Assembly: GCA_950295325.1 (NCBI GenBank)
Contig: OX485807.1
Location: 37,166,440 to 37,230,439, forward strand
Origin: Polytrichum commune
Lineage: Eukaryota > Streptophyta > Polytrichopsida > Polytrichales > Polytrichaceae
Direction: 5' to 3'
Length of the DNA: 64,000 nucleotides
The notes below the pieces were generated by a model. The model was not told the DNA's origin. It worked only from the letters and a program-made list of their open reading frames with translations, and ran no database searches. This document shows positions 10,742 through 21,900 of this stretch, one piece after another. The translations under genes and the position numbers were made by a program. Every line of letters begins with the position of its first letter. The stretch's first letter is position 1.

Positions 10742-13700
10742 TCATTCAACGTGGGTTGCTTCTTCTGCGATCCGAGCAAGGTTGTCTTTTGCAAAAGTTA
10801 TGTACTTTTGAGGGATGGACACTGATCCACTATGATTTTTCCGTGGTTTCCATGCTATGAATATGGAATCTGTATCTACCCAAGATGGACCATGCTCAGA
10901 ATCCACCTTCCACCGAAAGTTAGGGTTTGTATCCCAGCCTGTATAATGCCGAACAACATCTTCATTCCGTGCTGTCGGTCGGTAGTACTCTACTTGTATT
11001 TGTCGAAAATGAGGGCTGGAAGTTACAAAATTTGGTTTGGACAAAGCTCTTGCCACCCACACTGGCTTTGCATATGTCTCATCTCCAGGACGCAAAATGA
11101 GCATATAACCTTCATGACAATCCACTGCAATGCGGAAAGATGGTGGCGGACGACTACTAGCAGGCCCCACGTAATGGTCGTCCACATCAAACTCCTCTCG
11201 AACCTCTCCATTTCCCAAAAGACTAGCCTCCGAAGCTTGTACATTGACACGTATTTGTGGCCAAAACCCATGCCTTAAAGTAAGGGGTGTATCTTGATGA
11301 AGGTTTGCCAAAGCGCCACGAACACGTGTCCAATATTGTATCCAACTTCCGTAACGAAGCCAACACGATCCACCAACATCCGCTACCCTCAAACTCTCCC
11401 AATATTGTATGAAGCCTGATATGCCTTTACAAATGTCCTCCAAATTCTTCATGGGTATTGGTTTGCAAGGCTTAGGCTCTCCGTCAGGCAACATCGTCCT
11501 TCCTTCCCCATCAACACGCCATACAAGGAGACCCTCCGGCGGGCTCCAGTCTTGTGATGTGCACAACAACTTGTATTGCATGGGGGGGACACCATCGTCA
11601 CGCACGTAGAACCGAAATTGTTGTGCCTTCGTATGCCCGATCAATCGGTGAGCTCCGCTTCGAATATACGGTTCTATAAATGCCTTGAAGTCTGGAACCT
11701 CCTCGATCATATGGGGGATGACGGGAATGTTCTCCAAATCCATGTACGACTTCATCAACAATGGGATTGTTGGAAAATCCTCCTCGCGCAACTTCATGCT
11801 CCACCGCCCAAAGGACGCATCAATATCATCGTGCGTATGGCCTACCAATAGAAAGGACACAAAAACCTCCTTGAAAATGCCTTTCGCAACCAACAACGAC
11901 CAATATGCAAAAACATATCTACTTTTATTGTCCTTCGCACAATTGTCCAATTGGACACGCAGAGTTGGGGGCAACTTCTTGGCAATCACATCTTCACTTG
12001 GTGGCTCCGGCAATGAGTGCACGCATACATCTCTTCCATCCAAGACCGCTTCATATAGAGGTGTTGATCCCGAGTTTTCAAATAACAATCTTGATGAATA
12101 GGACGGCGGTTTCTCCAAATCGCGTAAAAGCTTTGCAAATGACCCCATCGTGTGGTTTGAATCCGCCGGATACAAATCAAGAGCATAATGAGCATATTTG
12201 ACATCACCATGCCCATGTGCAATCATTCCTGCAAAGGCAACCCAATGGTTTAATATTCAACTATAATACCAAAAAATTCACATGGTGTACATCTATGGCC
12301 CCAAGTACAAACCTAAAAGCACAAATTTGTGTTTAGGTAATGCAATGCAATTGTTATCAAAATCACCTGTAACCGAAACAGGAAGCTTAAAAAGGCCGTC
12401 CGTGGCTTTTATTCGATTTGCAAAACATGGTGAGGCTGTTTTGGCATGGTCCATCTTGTCATGGATGATAGTAAGGACTTCCAAAGGCCTGGAGATGGAC
12501 AAAGCTCTATTTGTGTAGTAATCATTACGGTGTGCCTCTTGCATGTTCACATGCTTGAAATAGTTCATTTGATGTGCGGCATAGGACTCTGTCCCCATCG
12601 TGTGTGCATCTCGAAGGCATTTCAACTTCTCACATTTGGAACAACGGACAAATTTGTCGCCTCGTCTTTTTGTGATGTATTCGCTAAAGTGAGATTTTTT
12701 TATTGCACTCAGTTTCGACAACGAAATTGGGTCCAACCCGGCCTTCTCGCCAACTGCGTTTACGTCCAACAATATGTCTTTCCATTTCGTGCTTGTAGGA
12801 AGAACCTTCTCCACAACCTTTTCACCGGTTGCGAGTGTGCGTGTTTTGTGCGGCATTGCATCGGCAAGGGGGACAATGATGGTTGCCAAAGTGGCTGTTG
12901 CTTGTCTCGTTGCTTCTCTTGGTTTCTTTAAGCCCATGTTCCCATGGTGACGGGCACGGCGGCCTTCATTGGCATACGCGGCTTGTCTATAAAATTCCGC
13001 TTTCGACACACCATGAATGGTGTACCATGCCGTACAACACACGTCTATGCTCTCAAGGGTGATGACCTTGCGACCCGCTCCGTTCACATATATCGCCCTA
13101 TGGACATCAAATTTTTTGGTGGATCTCAGACGGAAATCTCCAAGCCACATTTCTTCACGGATGGCCTTCAATTTATCTCTTGGGAACAATTGGCAACAAC
13201 GATGTACACAACAATCCTTCGTAGCAACTTCTCTAATAGACTCCTCACAGAGCAACCTTTGACGTTTACACTTATTTGCAGACGGAGTAGGACGTGTCAA
13301 TGTTTCGTACTTCCGAAGGCCTTTGCGTGGCCGAATGTTTGCTTGGAGCTCCTGTTGGATTTGGACGTGTCGTCGCTCATGGTCGCGCAAGCTAACCCCC
13401 TCAATTGTCACATTCCTCAACGGCCACCTTCGCAACGAGAACCTATGAGTTGGATTGACTTCCGAATGTACGAGTGATTCTAATATAACAACTCCAACGT
13501 CCTCGGTGCCAAGGGGGTGTTCATCAATGCAATCTTGTGGATGTGTGTTACGACAAATACCCTCCGCCACAGCAACTCCACTGTCATTAACAAGTACCAC
13601 ATCCAAATTCACCCATGAAGCTCGTGAAAGCCCCACACATTCCACAATGGGGCAAAAAGGGTCAGATGGCGAAGGACTCCCCAAATGACCTTCATCTGCA

Positions 13701-13831
13701 CTGTCATCAAAACTATCCTCCCCGACAATGTCTAGCTCATCCCCAGACAGAGATTGGGTGCTGCCCATGTCTTCAGAGAAGGAATCCCCTCTTCCACCAA
13801 CTCCCTCCATTACGCCTACACACATGCACAT
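10742..13831 (-). CDS. DUF7869-like putative DDE transposase, two exons
   Basis: Exon 1 is 13,831-12,367 and exon 2 is 12,228-10,742. The 138-nt intron has a GT donor at 12,366 and a TTTGCAG acceptor, and splicing restores one frame of 983 aa without stops. An N-terminal region rich in Cys/His and basic residues (CVHRCC near residue 210, VDVCCTAW near 260, a C-x2-C-x3-C cluster near 400) precedes a predicted RNase H-like core. That core has D458 in IIHDKMD, D583 in QLDNCAKDN and VGHTHDDID at about 617-625, the spacing and motifs typical of DUF7869 proteins. Family function is not established; a cut-and-paste transposase is my inference from the Asp triad and from its place inside terminal inverted repeats. 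Other in-frame ATGs, such as the eighth codon, could be the start. Dyad motifs begin 180 bp upstream. Confidence 0.75.
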
Positions 13832-14010
13832 GAAACCTCAACAAACATGGACACAACGTAAGGGTCCAAAAGAATCAAATATTGGAAAATGCAAAACATC
13901 ACGATGAATGGGGACACTGAGGATCAAGACATTTGCAACACAAATGCAATGTGAGCTCCCAATACTATGCGCCAATCCACAAAATGTTCCACAAAATATT
14001 TTGGGTGGGA

Positions 14011-14984
14011 GTTTGGGTCGGCCGACCTAAACCCTGTGGCACCAGGGATTGAGGGCCATCCCCACCTTGCCCGTGGGATAGGGTCGGGTTCCGGTCGACC
14101 GACTCAAACCTTGCACAATGATGGGTTGAGGGCCATTTAGAATTCCATCACACAGTGGGGAAAACTTTGGGTCGACCGACCCAATCCTTGTCATGGTCAA
14201 CTACAACCGCCGAAACTGGGGAAGGGGTTTGGGTCGACCGACCCAATCTTTCACAGGGTAAACCCACCCACACTCAGAAGGGGTTTGGGTCGGTCGACCC
14301 AAACTTTCACAGGGTAAGTCCACCCACACCGGGAAAGGGTTTGGGTCGGTCGACCCAAACTTTCACAGTGTAAATCCACCCACACTGGGATGAGGTTTGG
14401 GTCGCTCGACCCAAACATTACATATGATGGGATAAGGTTCCTACTCTGTCCGTCCAAACCTTCTGAGTACCTTGGGTAAGGGTCATTAACAATTCGTTCA
14501 CGATGTGCGAAAAAGTTTGGGTCGACCGACCCAAACCTTCTAAAAGGTTTTACGATAAACGCCCACAGTGGGGTAGGGGTTTGGGTCGACCGACCCAAAC
14601 CTCACAAGGGTCAGAGTAGACCCCCCCCCCAACACTAGTGAAGGGGTTTGGGTCGACCGACCCAAACCTCACAAGGGTCAGAGTAGACCCCCCCCCCCCC
14701 AGCACTAGTGAAGGGGTTTGGGTCGACCGACCCAAACCTCACAACGGTCAGAGTAGACCCCCCCCCCCCCAACACTAGTGAAGGGGTTTGGGTCGACCAA
14801 CCCAAACCTCACAAGGGTCAGAGTAGACTCCCCCCAACACTAGTGAAGGGGTTTGGGTCGACCGACCCAAACCTCACAAGGGTGAGACTAGAACCCGCCC
14901 ACACTACTGGAGGGGTTTGGGTCGACCGACCCAAACCTCACAAGGGTCAGACTGGAACCCGCCAACACTAGTGTCGACCGACGT
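14011..14984. repeat. Dyad-motif array upstream of the transposase gene
   Basis: About 14 copies of TTTGGGTCG(N2)CGACCCAAA plus one partial lie here, starting near 14,012, 14,089 (decayed), 14,166, 14,228, 14,284, 14,340, 14,396, 14,516, 14,580, 14,647, 14,717, 14,787, 14,852 and 14,916. From 14,580 on they sit in a tandem repeat of about 65-70 bp that also holds a poly-C run and AACACTAGTG. The 9-base arms are almost always perfect while the two central bases vary (AC, GT, CT). The CpG-containing arms are nearly intact, so the array is young or selected. Confidence 0.9.
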
Positions 14985-15045
14985 ATAATACAACGTATAA
15001 TGCGGCGTATAATGCGGCGTATAATGCAGCGGATATTGAGAGGTG
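14983..15045. repeat. Short tandem repeat, CGTATAATGCGG-type units
   Basis: Four to five units of 12-13 bases, each CGTATAAT followed by a short variable part, follow directly on the dyad array. Together they form the distal part of the upstream region of the transposase gene. Confidence 0.7.
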
Positions 15046-17520
15046 TGTGGAATTTCAGCTCATTGCAAAGTTCACTGCGGACTTGCATGCTGTGGATAGG
15101 TCCTCATGAACAGCAGCGTGAACGAACCTCGAAGTACAGCTCCGACTAAGAGTTCTCTCTACGAATTCAGGAGTGGGAGAAGAGCAAAAAAAAACCAACT
15201 TTTGGGGGGTGCGCCCCTTTATACTATCCACCTCCACTTGCCCGACTTCCTCATTGGATGCCTTTCCCGCCTTGTTATTTCAAACCTCCTGACAGAATTC
15301 CCCGTTTTCTGTTTATTGTAGAAAATGCGCATCTTTCAATGCCCCTCTCATACCCCAGCCGTCATATGATTTAGTCTATGATATTTAATCTTTTTTTGGT
15401 TTTGTGTGTATATGACATACGACATTGGGAGGAAGGGTGGCGGCCACATTAATTTTTTCAAGTGTCACAACGGTATATTTTAACCAATATGTATACCCAA
15501 CCACAACTCCATTCAATGCTTTCAAGTGCAAACCTATTTCGGTGGGGTTGGGGCCATTTGGAGGCTGCAATTATGAGAGAGTTTCCAAGGCTTGAGGCCA
15601 TTGTCATGATGAATAAAATTATTTATTTGTCTCCCCTAAACCCTAAACCCTAGAACATTGCTCTATTATCTCGCATGGAAGTGTGGCAATGATAAACGTA
15701 TGTAACACTATATTCGTTAAATTCAGACTTTCTCTAGTCTCAAATTAATATATGGATCAAACAAAAACTTCTACAATGTCACCCTAATGCATCATATACA
15801 TATTAAATGATGATATTGATCTACTTTAATTCAAACATTACGGTATGGCATTAACCAATATGTAGACAAAAGAAGTCTAAACATTGTGTAACGCCTTATG
15901 GTAAGAGTCACTAAATACAATAGTTAAAGTGGTTATGAAGATCCTCGTAAGGGGAATTATTAATTTTGAAATCAAATTATGTCATGACAAAGTTCATTTA
16001 TTGTTCCAAATCTGAATTTGCAACAATGCAAGTGACAAGAGCTTTTATATATAATATGTTGTCATCCCTAAACCCTAAACCCTACAATATTGTCCTCTTC
16101 TCTCGCATGCAAGTGTGGCAATGACGAATGTATGTGGACGTCGATAAGGGGATACTAACTACCAATGTCGCTTTTTAGTTCAATATTTCCATGCTAATTG
16201 AATCCATCCTCAAGTTCACTTCAAGCTTACTAATGTGTGTGAACAAAACATCCAAAGTTGAACCCTAAACCCTTATAACATCCACAACATGAAATTATAC
16301 GTATTGACTAGACCATACACCAATTAGTATATCATGTTTAGACGTTCCAAATAACATATTCACATGATCAAGATTGTGGTCACTATAACCTTCCTATTAG
16401 ACTCTTCTTAATATATAAACAACATTTCTTATATCTTTCTCCATTATCTAATATACGTGGAGGGAACATTGAACAACAACACGATTGCTTGCATGGCTTC
16501 ATTTGATGTTGTGCTTAACCGATTTACGTTTATATCATATTCCATATATTAAATACATCACGAACCATAGTTTATTGGCGACTATGTGATTCATCAAAGG
16601 GAGCAAAACATCCAAAGTTAGACCCCTAAGTCCTAATAACATCCACAACATGAAATGCTATTTGAATAAACACAAGACCAATTAGTATATCACGTTTAAA
16701 CGTCCCAAATAACAACTTAACATACTCAACATCATCTTTACTATAACCTTCCTATAAGACTCTTCTCACCAGTAAGTCAATGTTGTACGTTAATATTGGA
16801 TAGATTAATATGTTATAACCATGACTCCTAAACCCTAAACCCTAAACCCTAAACCCCAAATCTTGTAGTTGTTCAGTGCTACCTCCATATACAAACAACA
16901 TCAAGTTTGTCTTGCGCCATTATCTAATATACTTGGAGCGAACCTTCAATAACAACATGATTGCTTGAAGGGCTTCATATGATGTTGTGGTTCTCCGATT
17001 TGCTTTTATATCACATTCCAAGTACATATATCACGATCCATGGTTTATTGGCGACTATGTGATTCATCAAAGTGAATATCTAGGGGATACCCTATAAAAC
17101 TTGAGCATGTTAGCATTTTGAAATAAAGATCATGCAATTCCAAACCCTCACAATATGCACTTGGGGAAGGTATTCATTTAGGCTCCACATTCAAATATCC
17201 TCAATTTCCGAATTTCATGTTGGGGGGTGGGGATTGTCTTTTTTATTCATTGCATATTGTGTGAGTTGTTGGCATCAATGGTAAAGTCTATTGTATTTGG
17301 CACGTAATTGTATTTTTTTTATAACGTGCTCAAACAAACGAGAAACCAATGACTTCAACTTGTTTGGAAAATTTAGTTAATGGTGTCATATAAGTAGGAA
17401 TTAAGTATTAGTGTTAGCATAAAGTTGCGTTGTAAAGATGTATTAGTTGTATAAATGGTTTAGTTTTTTAGAATACCTCATTTGATGTATACTTTAGGCT
17501 ACTCCAAAGTCTATTCAAAA
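15046..17520. other. Interior of the large element: telomere-like blocks and duplicated segments
   Basis: No gene is seen. CCCTAAA runs occur at 15,634-15,652, 16,066-16,083 and 16,827-16,857. The first two lie in a duplicated segment (about 15,631-15,702 and 16,062-16,135, sharing CTCGCATG and AGTGTGGCAATGA). A second, diverged duplication covers about 16,241-16,605 and 16,602-17,080 (shared AACATCCAAAGTT, CCAATTAGTATATCA and CATTATCTAATATAC). These give the interior a layered tandem structure. Confidence 0.65.
15703..15764 (+). repeat. Internal copy of the element's left terminus
   Basis: These 62 bases match 10,209-10,270 at 61 positions, in the same orientation, beginning TAACACTATATTCG. 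The match stops abruptly after ATCAAACAA. It may be the 5' end of a second element that shares the 26.3-kb right end, or a duplicated terminus within one element. Confidence 0.8.
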
Positions 17521-18476
17521 TTGTACTACCCGCTAAGGGTTTACTCCTTAGAGGGATGGGAGTTAGGGTTCCCCGTAACCCTATTCCCGTTGCTGCCCTA
17601 ATCACGTTGGCACCCTATTCGCGCGGTTGGGGGCCAATTCCCGAGGGTAACAAAACCCCAGCCGCCAAGCATTCTCCTCCTTTCTCTCTCTTTCTCCCGC
17701 CAACCTTTCGCTCCACGCCTCTTGTGGAAGCGCCGCCTCTCCTGAAGCGCCGTGGCGATTCAGGGTGGCGCTTTTCTTTACATTCCTTCTCCACCCTTTT
17801 TTCTTCTCCTTCCCTCCCTTCTCTTGCTGTAGCGGGAGATTGCACTAGTGTTGCAATATATAGCATTGTTGAAGTGTTTTCCAGATTGTTGAAGGGTTTT
17901 CCAACATTCTGTGTGAGCTTTAGGCAGTGCTTGCGAGAGTTCGAAGTGCGGATGAGTGCATGTGAGTGCTTGTGAGTGCATGTGAGTGCTTGTGAGTGCA
18001 TGTGAGTGCTTGTGAGTGCATGTGAGTGCTTGTGAATACATGTGAGTGCTTGTGAGTGCATGTGAGTGCTTGTGAGTGCATGTGAGGGCTTGTGAGTGCA
18101 TGTGAATGCTTATGAGTGCATGTGAGTGCTTGTGAGTGGTTGTCAGATTAGGAAGTTCTATAAGAGATACAAAAGTGATACAAAGTGCTTTCAGAGATTT
18201 AGTTATTGTTTTGAGAGATTCAGTTGTTGTTTTAACAGACTCAGTTGTTGTTTGAGAGTTACAATTGTTGTTTGAGTGATTCTGAAGAGACTCAGGAGTT
18301 GTGTGAGAGATTGTGGGTTTATTGAGAGATTCAAGAAAGGTTTGAAATCTTTGGTAGTTGTTTGTGAGTTTTAGCGTGTCTGCGAATAGGAATTCACTGA
18401 TTCTGTCTTAGTCGAAGAAGAGCACTTGTTCAAAAGCAACCATCTGCAACGACTACAACAGAAACCCTCAGCAAAG
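17521..18476 (+). promoter_or_regulatory. Putative 5' leader of the ParB-like fusion gene
   Basis: The segment is richer in G+C, with pyrimidine-rich runs near 17,680-17,820, and resembles plant 5' untranslated exons. It contains a minisatellite (17,953-18,135). A good donor, CAAAG then GTATTG at 18,477, can pair with the strong pyrimidine-tract acceptor directly before the ATG at 18,987. I infer an untranslated first exon and a 510-nt leader intron. A 139-codon open frame from 17,556 exists but matches nothing I know. Confidence 0.45.
17953..18135 (+). repeat. Minisatellite of 10/20-bp GTGAGTGCAT / GTGAGTGCTT units
   Basis: Units of 10 bases alternate between GTGAGTGCAT and GTGAGTGCTT. There are about 17 units, with a few point changes. 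Each carries GTGAGT, the consensus of a plant 5' splice site. Long minus-strand reading frames here are repeat translation and not genes. Confidence 0.9.
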
Positions 18477-18628
18477 GTATTGTTTTTCAAGGGGTTCCAA
18501 TATGTGTTTCTTAATTGACAGTGTTGTAGCATACACAATGCATAAGCATTGTATATGCTACATGCCAAGTTTAAAAAACTATATTAAAATAGAACAATTT
18601 GGGGAGACGACCCAAACACAGCCTATAG

Positions 18629-18958
18629 TTTGGGTCGATCGACCCAAACAGCACGATGTGCTTTGGGTCCCTAAACCCTAAACACAGCCTATAGTTTGGG
18701 TCGATCGACCCAAAGCACATCCTGCTGTTTGGGTCGGTCGACCCAAACGCAACCTCTATAGTATAAACTTTTCAAGAAATCCTTGATGACAATATAAAAC
18801 GCAAATCCACCCAAGATAACGAAATACCATATAAACATATAAATGAAGTTCTAAAATAACAAGACACAATCCAAAAATAAATGCGTTGATGCATTACATT
18901 TCCCTTCCATCACGTGACATCTAATCTATTGTGAAGAAGTTTGGGTCGAACGACCGAA
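18629..18958. repeat. Four dyad motifs in the leader intron
   Basis: Copies lie at 18,629-18,648, 18,695-18,714, 18,728-18,747 and 18,939-18,958, the last with one arm mismatch. A half site is at about 18,607. The first two share a duplicated context, ACACAGCCTATAG. The last is within 30 bases of the splice acceptor at 18,986. Confidence 0.85.
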
Positions 18959-18986
18959 ACTAACATCCTTGCTTCTTTCTTTGCAG

Positions 18987-21900
18987 ATGGCCCCAAAGAA
19001 AAGACCAGGAGAAAGGTGGTTCATGCTTGCGCCATACGTGTTATGGCAGGAGCACGAAACACCTCAGGATGACTCATATGTCCCTAAGGACGGGCTTGTC
19101 CTCGCCTGGTCAATTCAAGTAGTAAAAACCTCCATTTACAAACTGATATTCGTTGTCAAAGTAGGGACCGTGGAAAAACATACCTGGGCGACTCTTACGG
19201 GATGGGAGGTGGCGTCGGTCCAGTCTTTTGGAGACTACGCAGACGTCATCCTTGAGAACAACGCTGTGCAGAATGCTCATATGTTTCTGCACCAGTTCGT
19301 CGAACCCTTTGACGCTACATATGCAAGGGAGTCATGTGTCGAACCTGATGTAATCAAACCCGAGACAATTTTCATCGATGCCAGTACATCGAACACAAAG
19401 GTCTCGAGCCGGTTTACGAAACTAAAGCATGCAATCAGCGTGCTCAACAAAGCCCTGCAGAGCAAAACGAAGTCTCAGCAAGCCGTCAGGCGGAAGGTAC
19501 CCACTGAGGAAGGTGCAGGGTCGTCAAGGCCTCAATCAGTGAGGATGCCGCAACCAGTCCCGGCTAGCTCAAGACGAACCACTCCATCGGAGACACCGGC
19601 GGATAGCCAGACTCCTACGCCTTCTGGCAGCCGCCAAACAATTCCCTCCAAGAGGGCGAGAGAGTCATCTGTGATGACTGACGAGCCAGTCTCTCCAGAA
19701 TTGCGCATGCCGAAGCCAGGGCAGGAAGTGGATGTAGGGGAGATCCAAAAAATCGTGAACAATTTCACGACCAAGTGCTCCCATTGCTTTTTCATGGGCA
19801 GGGATTTCAAATTCGACGTGAACATCAGTCAGTGTCATCTCGCGCCACCAGAAAAATGTGTCCGGGCAAAAGAAGACGCCTACGTCGATTGGATAATCGC
19901 GCAGATCGTTAGTGAACAATTCAAAGACGACAGGCAAACCATTGTAGTGATGCCCCAGGGACTGAAGAAAATGCCTACCCCTGAAATGTGGGCGACAATT
20001 CAGAAAGGCGATTTTTGGCTCATAGACGGCCAACATAGCGTTGAGGCTTCCAAGAAAATCCAACTGATGACTGAGTGGGACGATCCCAACCATCAGAAGG
20101 AGAAGTTGAAGGTGTGGAAGGCACTGGTGGTGTGGTCTGACGATGAGACCCGACTGAGCGACATCTCCCGTTACTTTAACATGGGGAATAAGAAAAGGGC
20201 CTACCAAGCTTCCTGGATAAGGAATATCATGGCCTCGCGGGAGGTGTGGGAGTTCTATGGTAGGCCTCCCAAGGAGAGGGAGAATGCAAAGGACAAGAAT
20301 CCCAAGTGGGAGGTGAGTATTGTTTGGGTCGATCGACCCAAACTCCTTTTGCAGCTTTATTTATGTACTTTGGGTCGCTCGACCCAAACTCTTGTTGCAG
20401 TCATGTTTTTTAGTTTGGGTCGCTCGACCGAAAGTCTTGTTGCAGTCATGTTTTTTTAGTTTGGGTCGATCGACCCAAACTCTTGTTGCAGTCATGTTTT
20501 TTTAGTTTGGGTCGATCGACCCAAACTCTTGGTGCAGACACTGGTCATGATATGTTTTGGAAATCACATGTTCATATCTAACATGCATTCAAATGATTGT
20601 TTTGATCACATGCAGGACTTCAAATACCAAATGATAAATAAATTCTCCTCCATTGATAATGCTAGTCACAAACAGAAGAAATACAACGAGCTTAGAGGGG
20701 AGATTTATTTAATAACAGCATCCGACTCCGTTTGGATGAAGTGGAAGAGTGTATTTGAGAAGCATGAGACGGGTGAGCTCATCGACCCGGACACAGGAAT
20801 TTTCTTCAACCAAACCACGCGCTTCAAACAAATGAAGCCTCTCGTGAGAGAGTTCTTTAGAACTCTTCAAGGCCTTTCCGAGACGGAGATGGAGAAGGCG
20901 GCGGCGCACATCCTGCATTTCACGCCCACGGCGAAAAGGTGTTGGGTGCACCCGAAGATTGTCTTCTTAAAGCCCAAATCCTTCGTCCCTTCATGCTACA
21001 CCATGAAGGAATGGACTGAGAATAGGAAAAAGAAGACAACTATAGTGCAGGAGCTGCATAAATTGGTGCCGGAGAGGAATATTGTCGTGGACGGCGAGGT
21101 TCATGAGGCTAACTGGAGAGCATTCAAAGCTGAATATAAGTTCACCAGTGCCTCCATGGTGGCTCTAATAAGGGAAGCGGGGGATGACTTCTTGCGGGCC
21201 AAGATGGTGAAGGGTGGGAAGAACCGGGCGCTTCCGGATCACACAGCGCGTGCGTTCTCGAACTTCATCAAGGAGAAGAAGATTGTCCAGTTTGAAGGGG
21301 ACGCTTACTTCAACCTTGTCACCTTCGAGCCTTTGAAAATTCAGGGCTGGCCAGGTCAAGACGCCAGAATGGCGATAAGGACGAAAGCAGGGGGGCGTTT
21401 CCCATTCGGAATGATAGATTTCAGGAACATTCCTGGAAGCTCATTTGAGGGTACGATGAGCACACTGTTTTACGACCCCTTCCTATCTAAGTTCGTCGAT
21501 TATGCGAGTCCTAAGTTCAGGGAGGTTGATGTCTGGCTATGGATAGTCGAGGATAGGAGGGCGGAGCAGGTGTACGACCTTGTCCAGAAATTGCAGCCGG
21601 AGTATGCAGTCTCCAAGTCTCACTACATCGCCGCACCGGCGGAGGGGTCCTACACGTCGTTGAAGGACAAGAAAACCAAGGTCGTCAACGTCCTGTGTTT
21701 GTACTTCGTGTACAAAGCGGAGTTGTTGAAGGTGCCGAACCACCCTATATCCCGGATGGACAAGCTCTTCCAAGTTCCAGATGGGTTAGGTTCCAGCAAA
21801 TGCCTATACGACGAGGCCAAATACGCAAACTATCCTGCAGATGAGCTGCGGATGGAATTCTACATGCGGATGCTGAGGACGCTGACTAGGAGAGGGGACT

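Noticed and set aside
14580-14935. CRISPR-like array of regular repeats
   Set aside because: The repeat-and-spacer look comes from a 65-70-bp minisatellite with near-identical 'spacers', in a nuclear plant context without cas genes.
14155-14971. Proteins with repeated GRSTQT / FGSVDPN / VWVDRPKP segments
   Set aside because: These are readings of the dyad array in different frames and on both strands.
16827-16857. True chromosome end
   Set aside because: The CCCTAAA block has only four to five units and is surrounded by unique and repeat sequence on both sides.
17615-18101. Minus-strand genes encoding HSHALTSTHM-type repeats
   Set aside because: They are translations of the GTGAGTGCAT minisatellite and its flank, without domain or codon support.
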